This document shows positions 4,862-13,350 of a DNA stretch of 13,350 nt, one piece after another. The notes under the pieces were generated by a model. It was given only the letters and a program-made list of their open reading frames with translations. It was not told the DNA's origin and ran no database searches. Source of the DNA: JAUVYV01 sp964585535 (lineage in GTDB: Bacteria > Planctomycetota > Phycisphaerae > Sedimentisphaerales > Anaerobacaceae); contig CAZPDW010000053.1 of NCBI GenBank assembly GCA_964585535.1, forward strand, positions 1 to 13,350, given 5' to 3'. Every line of letters begins with the position of its first letter. The first letter of the stretch is position 1. The translations under genes and the position numbers were made by a program.

Positions 4862-7309
4862 ATGAGTAAATGTGGGATTGTGATGTTGCTGGCGATAACC
4901 AGCATTATTTTCACCTTCAGTGACATGGTGTTTGGGTTTGGCAACGAAGCTACGCATCCGGCACTGACAAACAGTGCGGCTGGAGGTTCGGTAGTTGACG
5001 GTTACTTGAAAGAACAACTGGGTATGGCCAATGGCGTTCAAATCCAATTGCGGTATCAGCCCGAATGGTATCAAATGTACATTGAATACAGGTTGCAAAG
5101 AGGGGGTTATTCGGCCGGTGGCAATAACAGAACGGTTCTGGAATGGCTAAAGGGAGGTAGCGTTATCGAAGATGAAGACCTGGATGTTTTACCTTTATTC
5201 CCAAGTATTCGACCACGGCATCATTTTCATGACCCGATTCGCAATGTTGGCTTGGACAACAAATTCGACCATCCAAATTATTCCAACTTATTTGCATGGG
5301 CAACTCATTTTTACCCTGGCGAATTTGACGTAACCGGGCAATCTGCTATTGTGTGGGCTATTGAAGGAACGGCACCGGATAAAGAACCAACCATCAATAA
5401 TCAATCATGGGGTGATGCAAGAAACACCTTTCATTCGGCATTGACCGACCCCAATTCCCTCTGGCGGGAATATTGGTTTGCTGCCACATTTCTGCAGTTA
5501 GGTTCTGTGCTGCATATGATTGAAGATATGGGCGTTCCGGCACATGTGAGAAACGATTTTCTTTTTGCCCACTATCAGCCGCCATTGGGATTTGGCAATC
5601 CCTTTGAGGTCTGGGTTGAAAAGCAGGTGATAGCCAACAACGGCCAGAGTCTCTGGTCTGGTACAGGGGCTGTTGTTTTCGACAAATTAGCGGGGTATTT
5701 CGACGCAAATACATACGCGGGCGGCTACCTCGGTGACGGGATATGGCCGCCAGAAAGCCTCTGGGGACTTTCCGAATGTACAAATTATCAGTTTCTATCG
5801 TTGAGTACGATGTTCGGGTGCAGCGGCGTCAAGTATCAGTTTCCGCACCCGGCTAAGGACCACACAGCAATACAAAAAGAAGGCAATAAAACGTATTTCA
5901 CCGGCTATGGAGTACCGCATCTTGCCCGCGAGTCATATAGTTATTATAAAGCGTACGGTTATGGTGCTGTTGGCCTTGTAATCGACAGCACCAACACGAC
6001 AAATGACGATGAAGTATTTGTTGATTATGCCAATACTACTATCCCACGAACGATTGACTACACAACCGGGCTGATTAACTATTTTTTCCGCGGTCGGTTG
6101 AGTGTTGAACCAAACTGGGCTGAACCTAACGTCGTGGAACTTGCCATAACGAATGACTCTAACAATTCGGGGGTGCCGCAGTTTTTGAAAGGCGGGACTT
6201 TTGAGCTTTACTGGGATGACGGGGACGGAAATAGAGCTGTTGTGGATGATTTTGTTGTTAGCGGATGGCAGGCAGGCAGCACCCTGGATTACAATGATAC
6301 GGTAACGGCAACATTTACCAGGCAGGATGGCGCCTCCAAATATGTTTTGGTTTATGTAGGTGACATTTGTGAAAATACATCCGATACTGACCCCAACGAC
6401 CCTAACGCCATAGCTGTGAGCGTTATTTGTCCCGGGTTTGAAATCGCCGCCTGGGGACGCGACGATTACGGCCAGGTAAATGATGTTCCGAGCGGCTCTG
6501 ATTTTATAGCTGTTGCTGCGGGGAAACGACATTGTTTAGCTATAAAAGTCGATGGTTCGCTTGTGGGCTGGGGATATAATAATCACGGCGAATGTGATGT
6601 TCCCGCCGGAAATGACTATGTGGATATCGCAGCCGGTGTCTGGCATAGTATCGCCTTAAAATCCGATGGTTCGATTGTCGTCTGGGGAGACGACGGCTCA
6701 AACCAAATCACAGATAAACCAGATGGCAACGACTTCGTTGCCATAGCAGCAGGTGACTATCACAGCTTAGCTCTGAAGTCCGATGGTTCAACAATCGTGT
6801 GCTGGGGCGGCTGGAACACCTATGGCGAGTGCGATGCACCGGCTCCCGATACGGGTACTGTTTACACTGAAATTGCAGCGGGTAAATATCACAGTCTGGC
6901 CTTACAGTCCGACGGCACGGTCAGAGCATGGGGAAGTAACAACAAGGGCCAGACGAGAATTTATGATGGCGCCGCCAGCGAGGTTCAGGTGGCGGTAGCT
7001 GCGTGCGATTATTACAGTCTGCTTCTGCGAGATGATGAAATGCTTATTGCGTGGGGCGGAGGAGACTGGCTTGAGCCGGGTATTCCACGCTATCATTATC
7101 GCCAGCCGGACGGTACTGATTTTGTGGCCATAGCCGCAGGTTGGGATCATATTTTGGCACTTACATCCGATGGTGAGATACTTTCCTGGGATTGGCCCCA
7201 AGGTGATTATCCTTTTGATTACTTCTCGAGATTTGTTCCGGATGATTTGGTATTTACCGAAGACATTTCCGCCGGTTATGATTTTAGTGTGGCTTTGAAG
7301 CTCCCATAA
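4862..7309 (+). CDS. Exported S1/P1-nuclease or zinc phospholipase C-like protein with seven RCC1-like repeats
   Basis: The 815-residue protein starts at ATG 4862, seven bases after AGGA (4851-4854). Residues 1-25 are a signal peptide. Likely zinc ligands are H32 (THPALT), D104 (VIEDED), H120/H121 (RPRHHFHD), H218, D222 and H228 (HMIEDMGVPAH), and H353/E357 (PHLARE). The HxxxDxxxxxH spacing equals that of P1 nuclease (H116, D120, H126) and B. cereus phospholipase C (H118, D122, H128), and HxxxE is the phospholipase C pattern. The N-terminal Trp ligand of those enzymes is replaced by Phe or Gly here. Residues about 412-525 are a beta-sandwich-like region. Residues about 526-815 hold seven RCC1-type units of 30-50 residues (AxAAGxxHSLALKSDG followed by VxxWG), predicting a seven-bladed propeller. 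Nuclease versus phospholipase activity cannot be told from sequence. Confidence 0.85.
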   Translation: MSKCGIVMLLAITSIIFTFSDMVFGFGNEATHPALTNSAAGGSVVDGYLKEQLGMANGVQIQLRYQPEWYQMYIEYRLQRGGYSAGGNNRTVLEWLKGGSVIEDEDLDVLPLFPSIRPRHHFHDPIRNVGLDNKFDHPNYSNLFAWATHFYPGEFDVTGQSAIVWAIEGTAPDKEPTINNQSWGDARNTFHSALTDPNSLWREYWFAATFLQLGSVLHMIEDMGVPAHVRNDFLFAHYQPPLGFGNPFEVWVEKQVIANNGQSLWSGTGAVVFDKLAGYFDANTYAGGYLGDGIWPPESLWGLSECTNYQFLSLSTMFGCSGVKYQFPHPAKDHTAIQKEGNKTYFTGYGVPHLARESYSYYKAYGYGAVGLVIDSTNTTNDDEVFVDYANTTIPRTIDYTTGLINYFFRGRLSVEPNWAEPNVVELAITNDSNNSGVPQFLKGGTFELYWDDGDGNRAVVDDFVVSGWQAGSTLDYNDTVTATFTRQDGASKYVLVYVGDICENTSDTDPNDPNAIAVSVICPGFEIAAWGRDDYGQVNDVPSGSDFIAVAAGKRHCLAIKVDGSLVGWGYNNHGECDVPAGNDYVDIAAGVWHSIALKSDGSIVVWGDDGSNQITDKPDGNDFVAIAAGDYHSLALKSDGSTIVCWGGWNTYGECDAPAPDTGTVYTEIAAGKYHSLALQSDGTVRAWGSNNKGQTRIYDGAASEVQVAVAACDYYSLLLRDDEMLIAWGGGDWLEPGIPRYHYRQPDGTDFVAIAAGWDHILALTSDGEILSWDWPQGDYPFDYFSRFVPDDLVFTEDISAGYDFSVALKLP
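6445..7306 (+). repeat. RCC1-like repeat region
   Basis: Within the 4862-7309 gene, seven diverged coding repeats can be followed by their Trp-Gly cores: AAWGRDDYG, VGWGYNNHG, VVWGDDGSN, VCWGGWNTYG, RAWGSNNKG, IAWGGGDW and LSWDWPQG. Each is preceded or followed by a version of IAAGxxHSLALxSDG. DNA similarity between the units (for example tccgatggttc at 6662 and 6779) points to internal duplication, with later divergence in the last two units. Confidence 0.8.
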
Positions 7310-7406
7310 TGAATAATAGGGAGAATTCGTGGCAAAACCAAAAGTAAATTGAAGGTTGTAGCGAGTTTTAGTGCGGTATTTCATATCATTTTGATTGGAG
7401 TCGGCG

Positions 7407-10400
7407 ATGGCTGAGGCAAGCGTTCGCAATTTTGGGAAGGTCCGTGATGCGGTCGAGATTGGCAATTTGGTGGAAATACAGAGAAAGGGCTACGATGATT
7501 TTCTGCATCGCGGGGTGAGTCCGCAGAAACGGGCGAATACGGGTTTGGAAGGGCTTTTCCGGGAGATTTTCCCGATTGAAAGTTACGACAAGGGCATGGC
7601 TCTGGAGTATTTGTACTACCAGTTCGAGCAGCCGCGTTATACCCCAGCCGAGTGCCGTCAGTTGCGTCTTACCTACGGCTATCCCTTGAAGATTACCTGC
7701 CGGCTGCGGACTAAGGACGGCCAGGACATAGCCGAACAGTCTATATATCTCGGCGAGATGCCGGTTATGATAGGCGGCGGCGAGTTCATCATCAACGGCG
7801 CCGAGCGGGTGATAGTAAGCCAGCTTCACCGAAGCCCCGGCGTTGACTTTTTGATAGAGAGCAAAGAGGGCGACCGCGTCCTTCACGGCGGCAGGATTAT
7901 ACCCGAGCGTGGGAGCTGGATTGAAATCAGCGTTACCCGCAAGGACGTCCTGGTCATCAAGATTGACCAGTCGAGCAAGATACCGGCGACGGTTTTTTTG
8001 CGTGCGATAAGCTCGGATTACAGCATGACCGAGCAGATAATCCGGCTGTTCTATAAGACGAAGGAGGTTCAGAGGCACCGGCTGACGGCGGATATGTACG
8101 TTGTCGGGGATGTCGTGGATACCGAGAGCGGCGAGATAATAGTGAAATCCGGCGAGCAAATTGGCGAGAAGGTGTCCGTCATACAGCAGGGCAGCATCAG
8201 GCGTGTTGAGGTGGTTGTCGATGCGAAGGATTTGCTGATATTGAATACGCTTGCGGAGGACAACTGCGAGAGTCACGAGCAGGCGCTTCTGAAGTTTTAT
8301 GTTCGGTTGCGGCCGGGGAATCCGCCTAATCAGGACAAGGCCAGGACATTTTTTGAGGACAAGTTCTTCGATGTGAACCGTTACCGACTGGGGAGGGTCG
8401 GCAGGTTTCGTTTGAACCGCAAGTTCGGCCATAAGGTTGACGAAAGCAAGATGACGCTTCGCCCGGAGGATTTTCTGGACACGATGAAATACATAATTGC
8501 GCTTCGCAACGGACAGGGCGAGGTGGACGACATTGACCATTTGGGCAACAGGCGGCTGCGGACGATTGGCGAGCTGGCGGCATCGGAGATACGAAAGGGG
8601 CTGTTAAAACTTCGCAAGACCGTTCAGGAAAGGATGAGCTCGCGCAGGACAAGCGAGGAGCCGATTAAGGTAGCGGATTTGGTGAACTCGAAGAGCGTTT
8701 CGAGCAGTATCAACTACTTTTTCGGTCGGGGTGAGCTGAGCCAGATAGTTGACCAGACCAATGCGCTGAGCCAGTTGACCCACGAGAGGCGGCTGTCGGC
8801 CCTTGGTCCGGGCGGGCTGAACAGGAGGCGGGCCGGTTTTGAAGTTCGCGACGTTCATATCAGCCACTACGGCAGGATTTGTCCGATTGAGACGCCCGAG
8901 GGGACGAACATCGGTTTGATATCGTCATTGGCGATTTTTGCGACAATCGACGAATACGGTTTTCTTCTGACGCCATACCGGCGGGTGAAGAAAGGCAAGG
9001 CCCTGGACAAGGTTGACTATCTCCGGGCCGACGAGGACATGAGAGCGGTTATCGCGGCACCGAAGAGGTTTGACCCGAAGACAAATGAGATTGAGAGGGG
9101 AATGGTGCTGGCGATGAAGGGTGGCGAGCTGACGCAGGTTTTCTGGGATGAGGTCAACTATGTCGATGTTTCGAGCAAGCAGATTGTGGGGGTATCGGCG
9201 GCGCTGATACCTTTCCTGGAGCATGACGACGCGAATCGTGCGTTGATGGGCTCGAACATGCAGCGTCAGGCGGTACCGCTGATCAGGACCGAAGCACCCC
9301 TTGTCAGGACGGGAATGGGCAAGGTTGTCGGGCGGAATTCGAGTATGGTCGTTCGGGCGGAAAAGGCCGGTACGGTTACGGCTGTCGATGCCACCAGGAT
9401 AGTGATAAACCAAACGGACGAATATGCGCTCGAGAAATTTTTCGGATTGAACGAGAGGACGTGTCTGAATCAGCAGCCGGTAGTACGGCTTGGCGAGAAG
9501 GTCGAGAAGGGCCAGGTAATCGCCGACGGCGGCGGCACCGACCATGGGGTGCTGGCGCTTGGCAAAAACGTTCTTGTCGGGTTTGTCTCTTACGAGGGAT
9601 ACAACTTCGAGGACGCCATTATTTTAAGCGAGAGACTTGTGAAAGACGACAGTTTCACGAGTATTCATATCAACGAATTTACTGCGGAGATTCGCGAAAC
9701 GCCCCTCGGCAAGGAGGAATTCACGTGCGACATTCCCAATGTCGGCGAGAAGGCGCTTCGAAACCTTGACGAGCACGGGGTGGTTCGCGAGGGGACAAGG
9801 GTGGTGCCGGGGGACATTCTTGTGGGCAAGGTTGTCCCGAAGGGCAAGACGGAGCTGACACCGGAGGAGAAACTGCTGCACGCGATATTCGGCAGGGCCG
9901 GTGAAGACGTGAAGAATGATTCACTCGAGCTGCCGAACGGCTACGAGGGGGTGGTCATAAAGACCGAGCGATTCGCCAGGCGTGGAGCGGGCGGAGAGGA
10001 AGCAAAGAAGGCGTTGTCGGCCCAGATAAGGGAGTATAAAAAGGACATACAGACAAAAGTGTGCGCTATCTTCAGGCAGATGACGGATGCAATCCGCAAG
10101 AAATTCAAGGTTACTATTGTGGACCCGTCAACGAAGCAGAAGGTAGGCACCAGTGATGACGACGAGGTGGTTTATGAGCAGGTGTCGGGCTGGAATATCA
10201 AGTGGGTAAAGCCGGCGGCGATGCGCGGGGAAGTGGAGAAGGTTGCAAAGAAATACTTAGCCAGGACAGCAGAGCTTGAGGAGCGGCAGCAGAAGCGTCT
10301 TGAGCGGCTCAAACACGGTGACGAGCTGCCCAGCGGCGTCATCGAGATGGTAAAGGTGTATGCTGCGACCAAGAGGACGTTGTCGATAGGGGACAAGATG

Positions 10401-11162
10401 GCGGGTCGGCACGGCAACAAGGGCGTTATCGCAAAGATAATGCCTGAGGAGGACATGCCGTTTTTGGAGGACGGCACGCCGTTGGATATTCTGTTGAATC
10501 CGCTGGGGGTACCGAGTCGAATGAATATCGGCCAGATACTTGAGACTCATCTCGGCTGGGTTGCCAAGGTGCTGGGCTTTACGGCGATTACTCCGGTTTT
10601 CGATGGAGCGACGGAGGATGACATACATCAGTTGACCGAAGAGGCCAACGAAGTTATGAAACACAGGGCCGAGCAGCTCGAGGCGAACGACGAGCCGCCG
10701 GGAGAGGGTGAGTTTTTTATAAATGTACCGAAGACTCTGAAGACGCAGCTTTACGACGGCAGGACGGGCGAGCCGTTCGACCAGCAGGCGACGATTGGGT
10801 ATATCTATATGCTGAAGCTGCACCACCTTGTCGATGACAAGATTCACGCTCGTTCGACGGGTCCTTACAGTTTGATTACTCAGCAGCCGTTGGGCGGCAA
10901 GGCAAGGACTGGGGGGCAGAGGTTCGGCGAGATGGAGGTGTGGGCGTTGGAGGGTTACGGTGCGTCTTATACGCTTCAGGAGATGCTGACGGTCAAAAGC
11001 GACGACGTTGAGGGTCGCACGAAGATATACGAATCAATGGTGAAGGGACAGAATACGCTTGAGGCGGGGACGCCTTTGTCGTTCGATGTTCTCTGCAATG
11101 AGCTTAGAGGGCTGGGACTTAATGTGCAGCTTGAGAAGAAGCGGCTTGGCGGCGGCTTATGA
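7407..11162 (+). CDS. rpoB: DNA-directed RNA polymerase subunit beta
   Basis: The 1251-residue beta subunit forms the active-site cleft of RNA polymerase with beta'. ATG 7407 is chosen over the in-frame TTG 7395 because GGAG (7397-7400) lies six bases before it. Landmarks in order: GRIIPERGSWIEISV near residue 160; the rifampicin-binding cluster GELSQIVDQTNALSQLTHERRLSALGPGGL, with D449, H459 and S464 matching the rifampicin-sensitive residues of E. coli (D516, H526, S531), although F514 and M515 are I and V here; RAGFEVRDVHISHYGRICPIETPEGTNIGLI; GDKMAGRHGNKG with active-site lysines at about 997 and 1005; and the C-terminal GGQRFGEMEVWALEGYGA. It has no frameshift. It is followed by rpoC after 52 bases. 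It is separated from rplL by accessory genes and so may need its own promoter, which I could not identify convincingly in 7310-7406. Confidence 0.98.
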   Translation: MAEASVRNFGKVRDAVEIGNLVEIQRKGYDDFLHRGVSPQKRANTGLEGLFREIFPIESYDKGMALEYLYYQFEQPRYTPAECRQLRLTYGYPLKITCRLRTKDGQDIAEQSIYLGEMPVMIGGGEFIINGAERVIVSQLHRSPGVDFLIESKEGDRVLHGGRIIPERGSWIEISVTRKDVLVIKIDQSSKIPATVFLRAISSDYSMTEQIIRLFYKTKEVQRHRLTADMYVVGDVVDTESGEIIVKSGEQIGEKVSVIQQGSIRRVEVVVDAKDLLILNTLAEDNCESHEQALLKFYVRLRPGNPPNQDKARTFFEDKFFDVNRYRLGRVGRFRLNRKFGHKVDESKMTLRPEDFLDTMKYIIALRNGQGEVDDIDHLGNRRLRTIGELAASEIRKGLLKLRKTVQERMSSRRTSEEPIKVADLVNSKSVSSSINYFFGRGELSQIVDQTNALSQLTHERRLSALGPGGLNRRRAGFEVRDVHISHYGRICPIETPEGTNIGLISSLAIFATIDEYGFLLTPYRRVKKGKALDKVDYLRADEDMRAVIAAPKRFDPKTNEIERGMVLAMKGGELTQVFWDEVNYVDVSSKQIVGVSAALIPFLEHDDANRALMGSNMQRQAVPLIRTEAPLVRTGMGKVVGRNSSMVVRAEKAGTVTAVDATRIVINQTDEYALEKFFGLNERTCLNQQPVVRLGEKVEKGQVIADGGGTDHGVLALGKNVLVGFVSYEGYNFEDAIILSERLVKDDSFTSIHINEFTAEIRETPLGKEEFTCDIPNVGEKALRNLDEHGVVREGTRVVPGDILVGKVVPKGKTELTPEEKLLHAIFGRAGEDVKNDSLELPNGYEGVVIKTERFARRGAGGEEAKKALSAQIREYKKDIQTKVCAIFRQMTDAIRKKFKVTIVDPSTKQKVGTSDDDEVVYEQVSGWNIKWVKPAAMRGEVEKVAKKYLARTAELEERQQKRLERLKHGDELPSGVIEMVKVYAATKRTLSIGDKMAGRHGNKGVIAKIMPEEDMPFLEDGTPLDILLNPLGVPSRMNIGQILETHLGWVAKVLGFTAITPVFDGATEDDIHQLTEEANEVMKHRAEQLEANDEPPGEGEFFINVPKTLKTQLYDGRTGEPFDQQATIGYIYMLKLHHLVDDKIHARSTGPYSLITQQPLGGKARTGGQRFGEMEVWALEGYGASYTLQEMLTVKSDDVEGRTKIYESMVKGQNTLEAGTPLSFDVLCNELRGLGLNVQLEKKRLGGGL

Positions 11163-11214
11163 GTTTTGTTGTGCAGTAATTTTACAGACTTGGGTCATTA
11201 AGGAGTCAGGTTAG

Positions 11215-13350
11215 ATGCTTGGTAATATTTACGACAGGATAAACGATTACGGTTCGGTGAAGATTTCGGTGGCCGGTCCCAACGACATTCGGAGCTGGTC
11301 GTTCGGTGAGGTTCGCAAGCCGGAGACGATAAACTACCGCACCTATCGACCGGAGAAAGACGGTTTGTTCTGCGAGCGTATTTTCGGGCCGGAGCGTGAC
11401 TGGGAGTGTGCGTGCGGCAAGTATAAAGGGACCAAGTTCAAGGGGATAATCTGTGACCGGTGCGGTGTGAAGGTTACTCACAGCAGGGTGCGGCGCAAGC
11501 GAATGGGTCACATTAATCTTGCGGCCCCGTGCGTTCATATATGGTTTTTCAAGGCGATACCGAACCATTTAGGTACTTTGCTCGGGATGAAGAGTTCGGA
11601 GCTGGAGAAGATAATTTACTTCCAGGATTACGTGGTTACGGATTCGGGACAAAGCCCGCTGAAGGCGGGGCAGCTGCTTAGCGAGGATGAATTTCGTGAG
11701 GCGAGCAACAAGTACGGGTCGAGTTTCAGGGCGTTGATGGGTGGCGAGGCGATAAGGGCGCTTCTATCCGGTCTTGATTTGAGTTCTTTGAGCTTGGGGC
11801 TTCGGGAGGCCATATCGAAGACGAACAGTGTTCAGAAGCTCAAGGACCTGACGAAACGGCTCAAGACGGTCGATGCGGTTAAGAACAGCGGCAATAAGCC
11901 CGAGTGGATGGTTATGGAGGTTATCCCTGTTATTCCGCCTGATTTACGTCCTCTGGTTCTGCTTGAGAGCGGCAACTTTGCGACGAGCGATTTGAACGAT
12001 TTGTACAGGCGAATAATCAACCGGAATAACCGTTTGAAGAAACTGATAGACCTCAACGCACCTGAGGTGATTATACGCAACGAGAAGCGAATGCTTCAGC
12101 AGGCGGTCGATTCGCTTATGGATAACGGCAGGTGTCGCAGGCCGGTTTTGGGCAGCAACAACAGGCCGTTGAAGAGCTTGAGCGATATGATAAAGGGCAA
12201 ACAGGGCCGGTTCCGCGAGAACCTGCTTGGCAAGCGGGTCGATTATTCGGCGCGTTCGGTGATAGTGATAGGGCCTAATCTCAAGCTTCACCAGTGCGGT
12301 CTGCCGAAGCGGATAGCGCTTGAGCTTTATCAGCCGTTTATCATTCGCAAACTTAAAATTAACGGGCTTGCCGACACCATTAAAAGTGCCAAGAGGATGA
12401 TTGAGCGGCGAAGCGAGCAGATATGGGACATTCTCGAGGACGTTATTCATCAGCACCCGGTTCTTTTGAATCGTGCTCCGACTCTTCACAGGATGGGTGT
12501 CCAGGCCTTTGAGCCGACGCTTGTGGAGGGCAATGCGATTATGCTGCATCCGCTGGCGTGCAAGGGATTCAATGCGGACTTTGACGGGGACCAGATGGCG
12601 GTGCATTTGCCTCTGAGCATTGAAGCGCAGGCGGAAGCTCACAGCTTGATGATGACAACGGGCAACATTTTTTCGCCAGCCAACGGGCTTCCGATGGTGG
12701 GCCCGTCGCAGGATATGGTGATGGGTAACTACTATCTGACCGCAATGCTTCCGGGCGAGAAGGGCGAGGGGATGGTGTTTAAGGATACGTTCGAGGCGAT
12801 GCTGGCCTATGATATGGGCAAGGTATTACTTCACGCAAAGATAGGTGTGAGAATTGATAAGGCGGTTATCAACGGAGACGAGAAGACACCCGAAGGCCGG
12901 AAAGTTATCGAGACGACTGCGGGCAGGTGCATATTCAACGATATGCTGCCGGTGCAGATGCCGTTTTACAATCACTTAATGAGCCAGAAGCAATTAAGCC
13001 GGGTGATTAGCGATTGCTATGAGATAGTGGGCAGCACCGAGACGGTTGATTTGCTCGATAACATAAAGGAGCTCGGTTTCAGGCATGCTACGATTGCAGG
13101 GCTGAGCTTTGGCTTAACAGATTTGAAGATACCTGAGAAAAAGCAGCAGATTATCGACGAGACCGAGAGAAAGGTTAAAAAAATTCGCAAGAACTACGAT
13201 GCAGGAGTTCTGACAGAGGGGGAGCGTTACAATCAGGTTATAGACGCATGGACGAATGCTCGTGTGGCGGTGACCAATGAGATGATGCGCGGCTTGAAAG
13301 AAGACAAGAAAGAGGACGGCTCGCCTTATCTTAACCCGATATATCTGATG
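11215..13350 (+). CDS. rpoC: DNA-directed RNA polymerase subunit beta', N-terminal part (runs off the right edge)
   Basis: ATG 11215 follows AAGGAG (11200-11205) by nine bases. The frame stays open for 712 codons to the window end, so about half the subunit is present. Cys65, Cys67, Cys80 and Cys83 (CACGK...CDRCGVK) form the N-terminal zinc site. RFRENLLGKRVDYSARSV is the switch-2/lid neighbourhood. NADFDGDQMAVH at residues 453-464 carries the three catalytic aspartates (455, 457, 459) that bind magnesium. LLNRAPTLHRMGVQAFEP just before it is the other conserved active-site segment. The clamp and lid regions look of ordinary length. It is surely co-transcribed with rpoB. Confidence 0.98.
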   Translation, partial: MLGNIYDRINDYGSVKISVAGPNDIRSWSFGEVRKPETINYRTYRPEKDGLFCERIFGPERDWECACGKYKGTKFKGIICDRCGVKVTHSRVRRKRMGHINLAAPCVHIWFFKAIPNHLGTLLGMKSSELEKIIYFQDYVVTDSGQSPLKAGQLLSEDEFREASNKYGSSFRALMGGEAIRALLSGLDLSSLSLGLREAISKTNSVQKLKDLTKRLKTVDAVKNSGNKPEWMVMEVIPVIPPDLRPLVLLESGNFATSDLNDLYRRIINRNNRLKKLIDLNAPEVIIRNEKRMLQQAVDSLMDNGRCRRPVLGSNNRPLKSLSDMIKGKQGRFRENLLGKRVDYSARSVIVIGPNLKLHQCGLPKRIALELYQPFIIRKLKINGLADTIKSAKRMIERRSEQIWDILEDVIHQHPVLLNRAPTLHRMGVQAFEPTLVEGNAIMLHPLACKGFNADFDGDQMAVHLPLSIEAQAEAHSLMMTTGNIFSPANGLPMVGPSQDMVMGNYYLTAMLPGEKGEGMVFKDTFEAMLAYDMGKVLLHAKIGVRIDKAVINGDEKTPEGRKVIETTAGRCIFNDMLPVQMPFYNHLMSQKQLSRVISDCYEIVGSTETVDLLDNIKELGFRHATIAGLSFGLTDLKIPEKKQQIIDETERKVKKIRKNYDAGVLTEGERYNQVIDAWTNARVAVTNEMMRGLKEDKKEDGSPYLNPIYLM

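Larger units (their letters stand above)
3623..7309 (+). other. Two diverged copies of a membrane protein + exported protein gene pair
   Basis: Copy 1 is the membrane protein at 3623/3660-3959 plus the truncated exported protein at 4003-4482. Copy 2 is the membrane protein at 4448-4798 plus the full-length exported protein at 4862-7309. Both pairs have the same order and strand, with short gaps of 43 and 63 bases between partners. Similarity is clear in protein but poor in DNA, so the duplication is old or the second pair was acquired separately. Copy 1 is also visibly more AT-rich than copy 2. The break in the first exported gene falls right where copy 2 begins. Confidence 0.7.

Noticed and set aside
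5933..6532. Open frame of 199 codons on the - strand
   Set aside because: It lies antisense to the exported metalloprotein gene, and the + strand frame shows the clear RCC1-like repeats and continuous homology.
7349..7386. Possible rpoB promoter (TTGAAG with a downstream TATT/CATAT box)
   Set aside because: No -10-like box sits at a suitable spacing from the -35-like box, so a promoter here is expected from context but not shown by sequence.
7386..8540. Long open frame on the - strand (384 codons)
   Set aside because: It lies antisense to the start of rpoB, whose conserved motifs prove the + strand. Its protein is low-complexity and shows no family signature.
11944..12642. Open frame of 232 codons on the - strand
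   Set aside because: It is fully antisense to rpoC, across the catalytic NADFDGD motif.

Overview
The window is a bacterial chromosome segment carrying the ribosomal-protein/RNA-polymerase cluster in its classical order rplK-rplA-rplJ-rplL-rpoB-rpoC, all on the + strand. rplK is cut by the left edge and rpoC by the right edge. The best taxonomic guess is Planctomycetota, probably class Phycisphaerae. This rests on a secreted protein whose dockerin-like calcium loops read NGDDIVNFADFAVFADNW, a phrasing I associate with secreted proteins of that class, and on the presence of RCC1-repeat secreted proteins. It is inference from memory, not from a search.

Layout. Positions 1-1496 hold tightly packed rplK (end), rplA and rplJ. 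Positions 1497-1886 are a 390-base gap, unusual between rplJ and rplL, with a small hairpin, an imperfect AT-rich inverted-repeat element (about 1571-1725) and a GC-rich foldable leader (1797-1860) just before the rplL ribosome-binding site. rplL (1887-2378) has an extra Lys/Glu-rich N-terminus built from a 12-base tandem repeat.

Positions 2379-7406 separate rplL from rpoB by about 5 kb of accessory genes. First comes a secreted dockerin-like protein with an NTF2-like C-terminal domain (2535-3578). Then follow two diverged copies of a two-gene module. In each copy a small three-helix membrane protein (about 3623/3660-3959, then 4448-4798) precedes an exported protein with a THPALT...RPRHHFHDP signature (4003-4482, then 4862-7309). 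The first exported copy is truncated. The second is full length and resembles the S1/P1-nuclease and zinc phospholipase C superfamily: its His/Asp spacing fits a three-zinc site, and it ends in seven RCC1-like repeats. The first membrane gene appears frameshifted at a run of nine T. Parts of this block are visibly more AT-rich than the flanking housekeeping genes.

Positions 7407-13350 hold complete rpoB and the first 712 codons of rpoC, with intact catalytic and zinc-binding motifs and good ribosome-binding sites.

The housekeeping genes work together in translation (the L11/L1 arm and the L10-L12 stalk) and transcription (RNA polymerase beta and beta'). The accessory genes look extracytoplasmic and have no evident link to them. 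The most interesting candidate for an undescribed system is the repeated pair of a membrane protein and an exported metallohydrolase-like protein inside one of the most conserved bacterial gene clusters.
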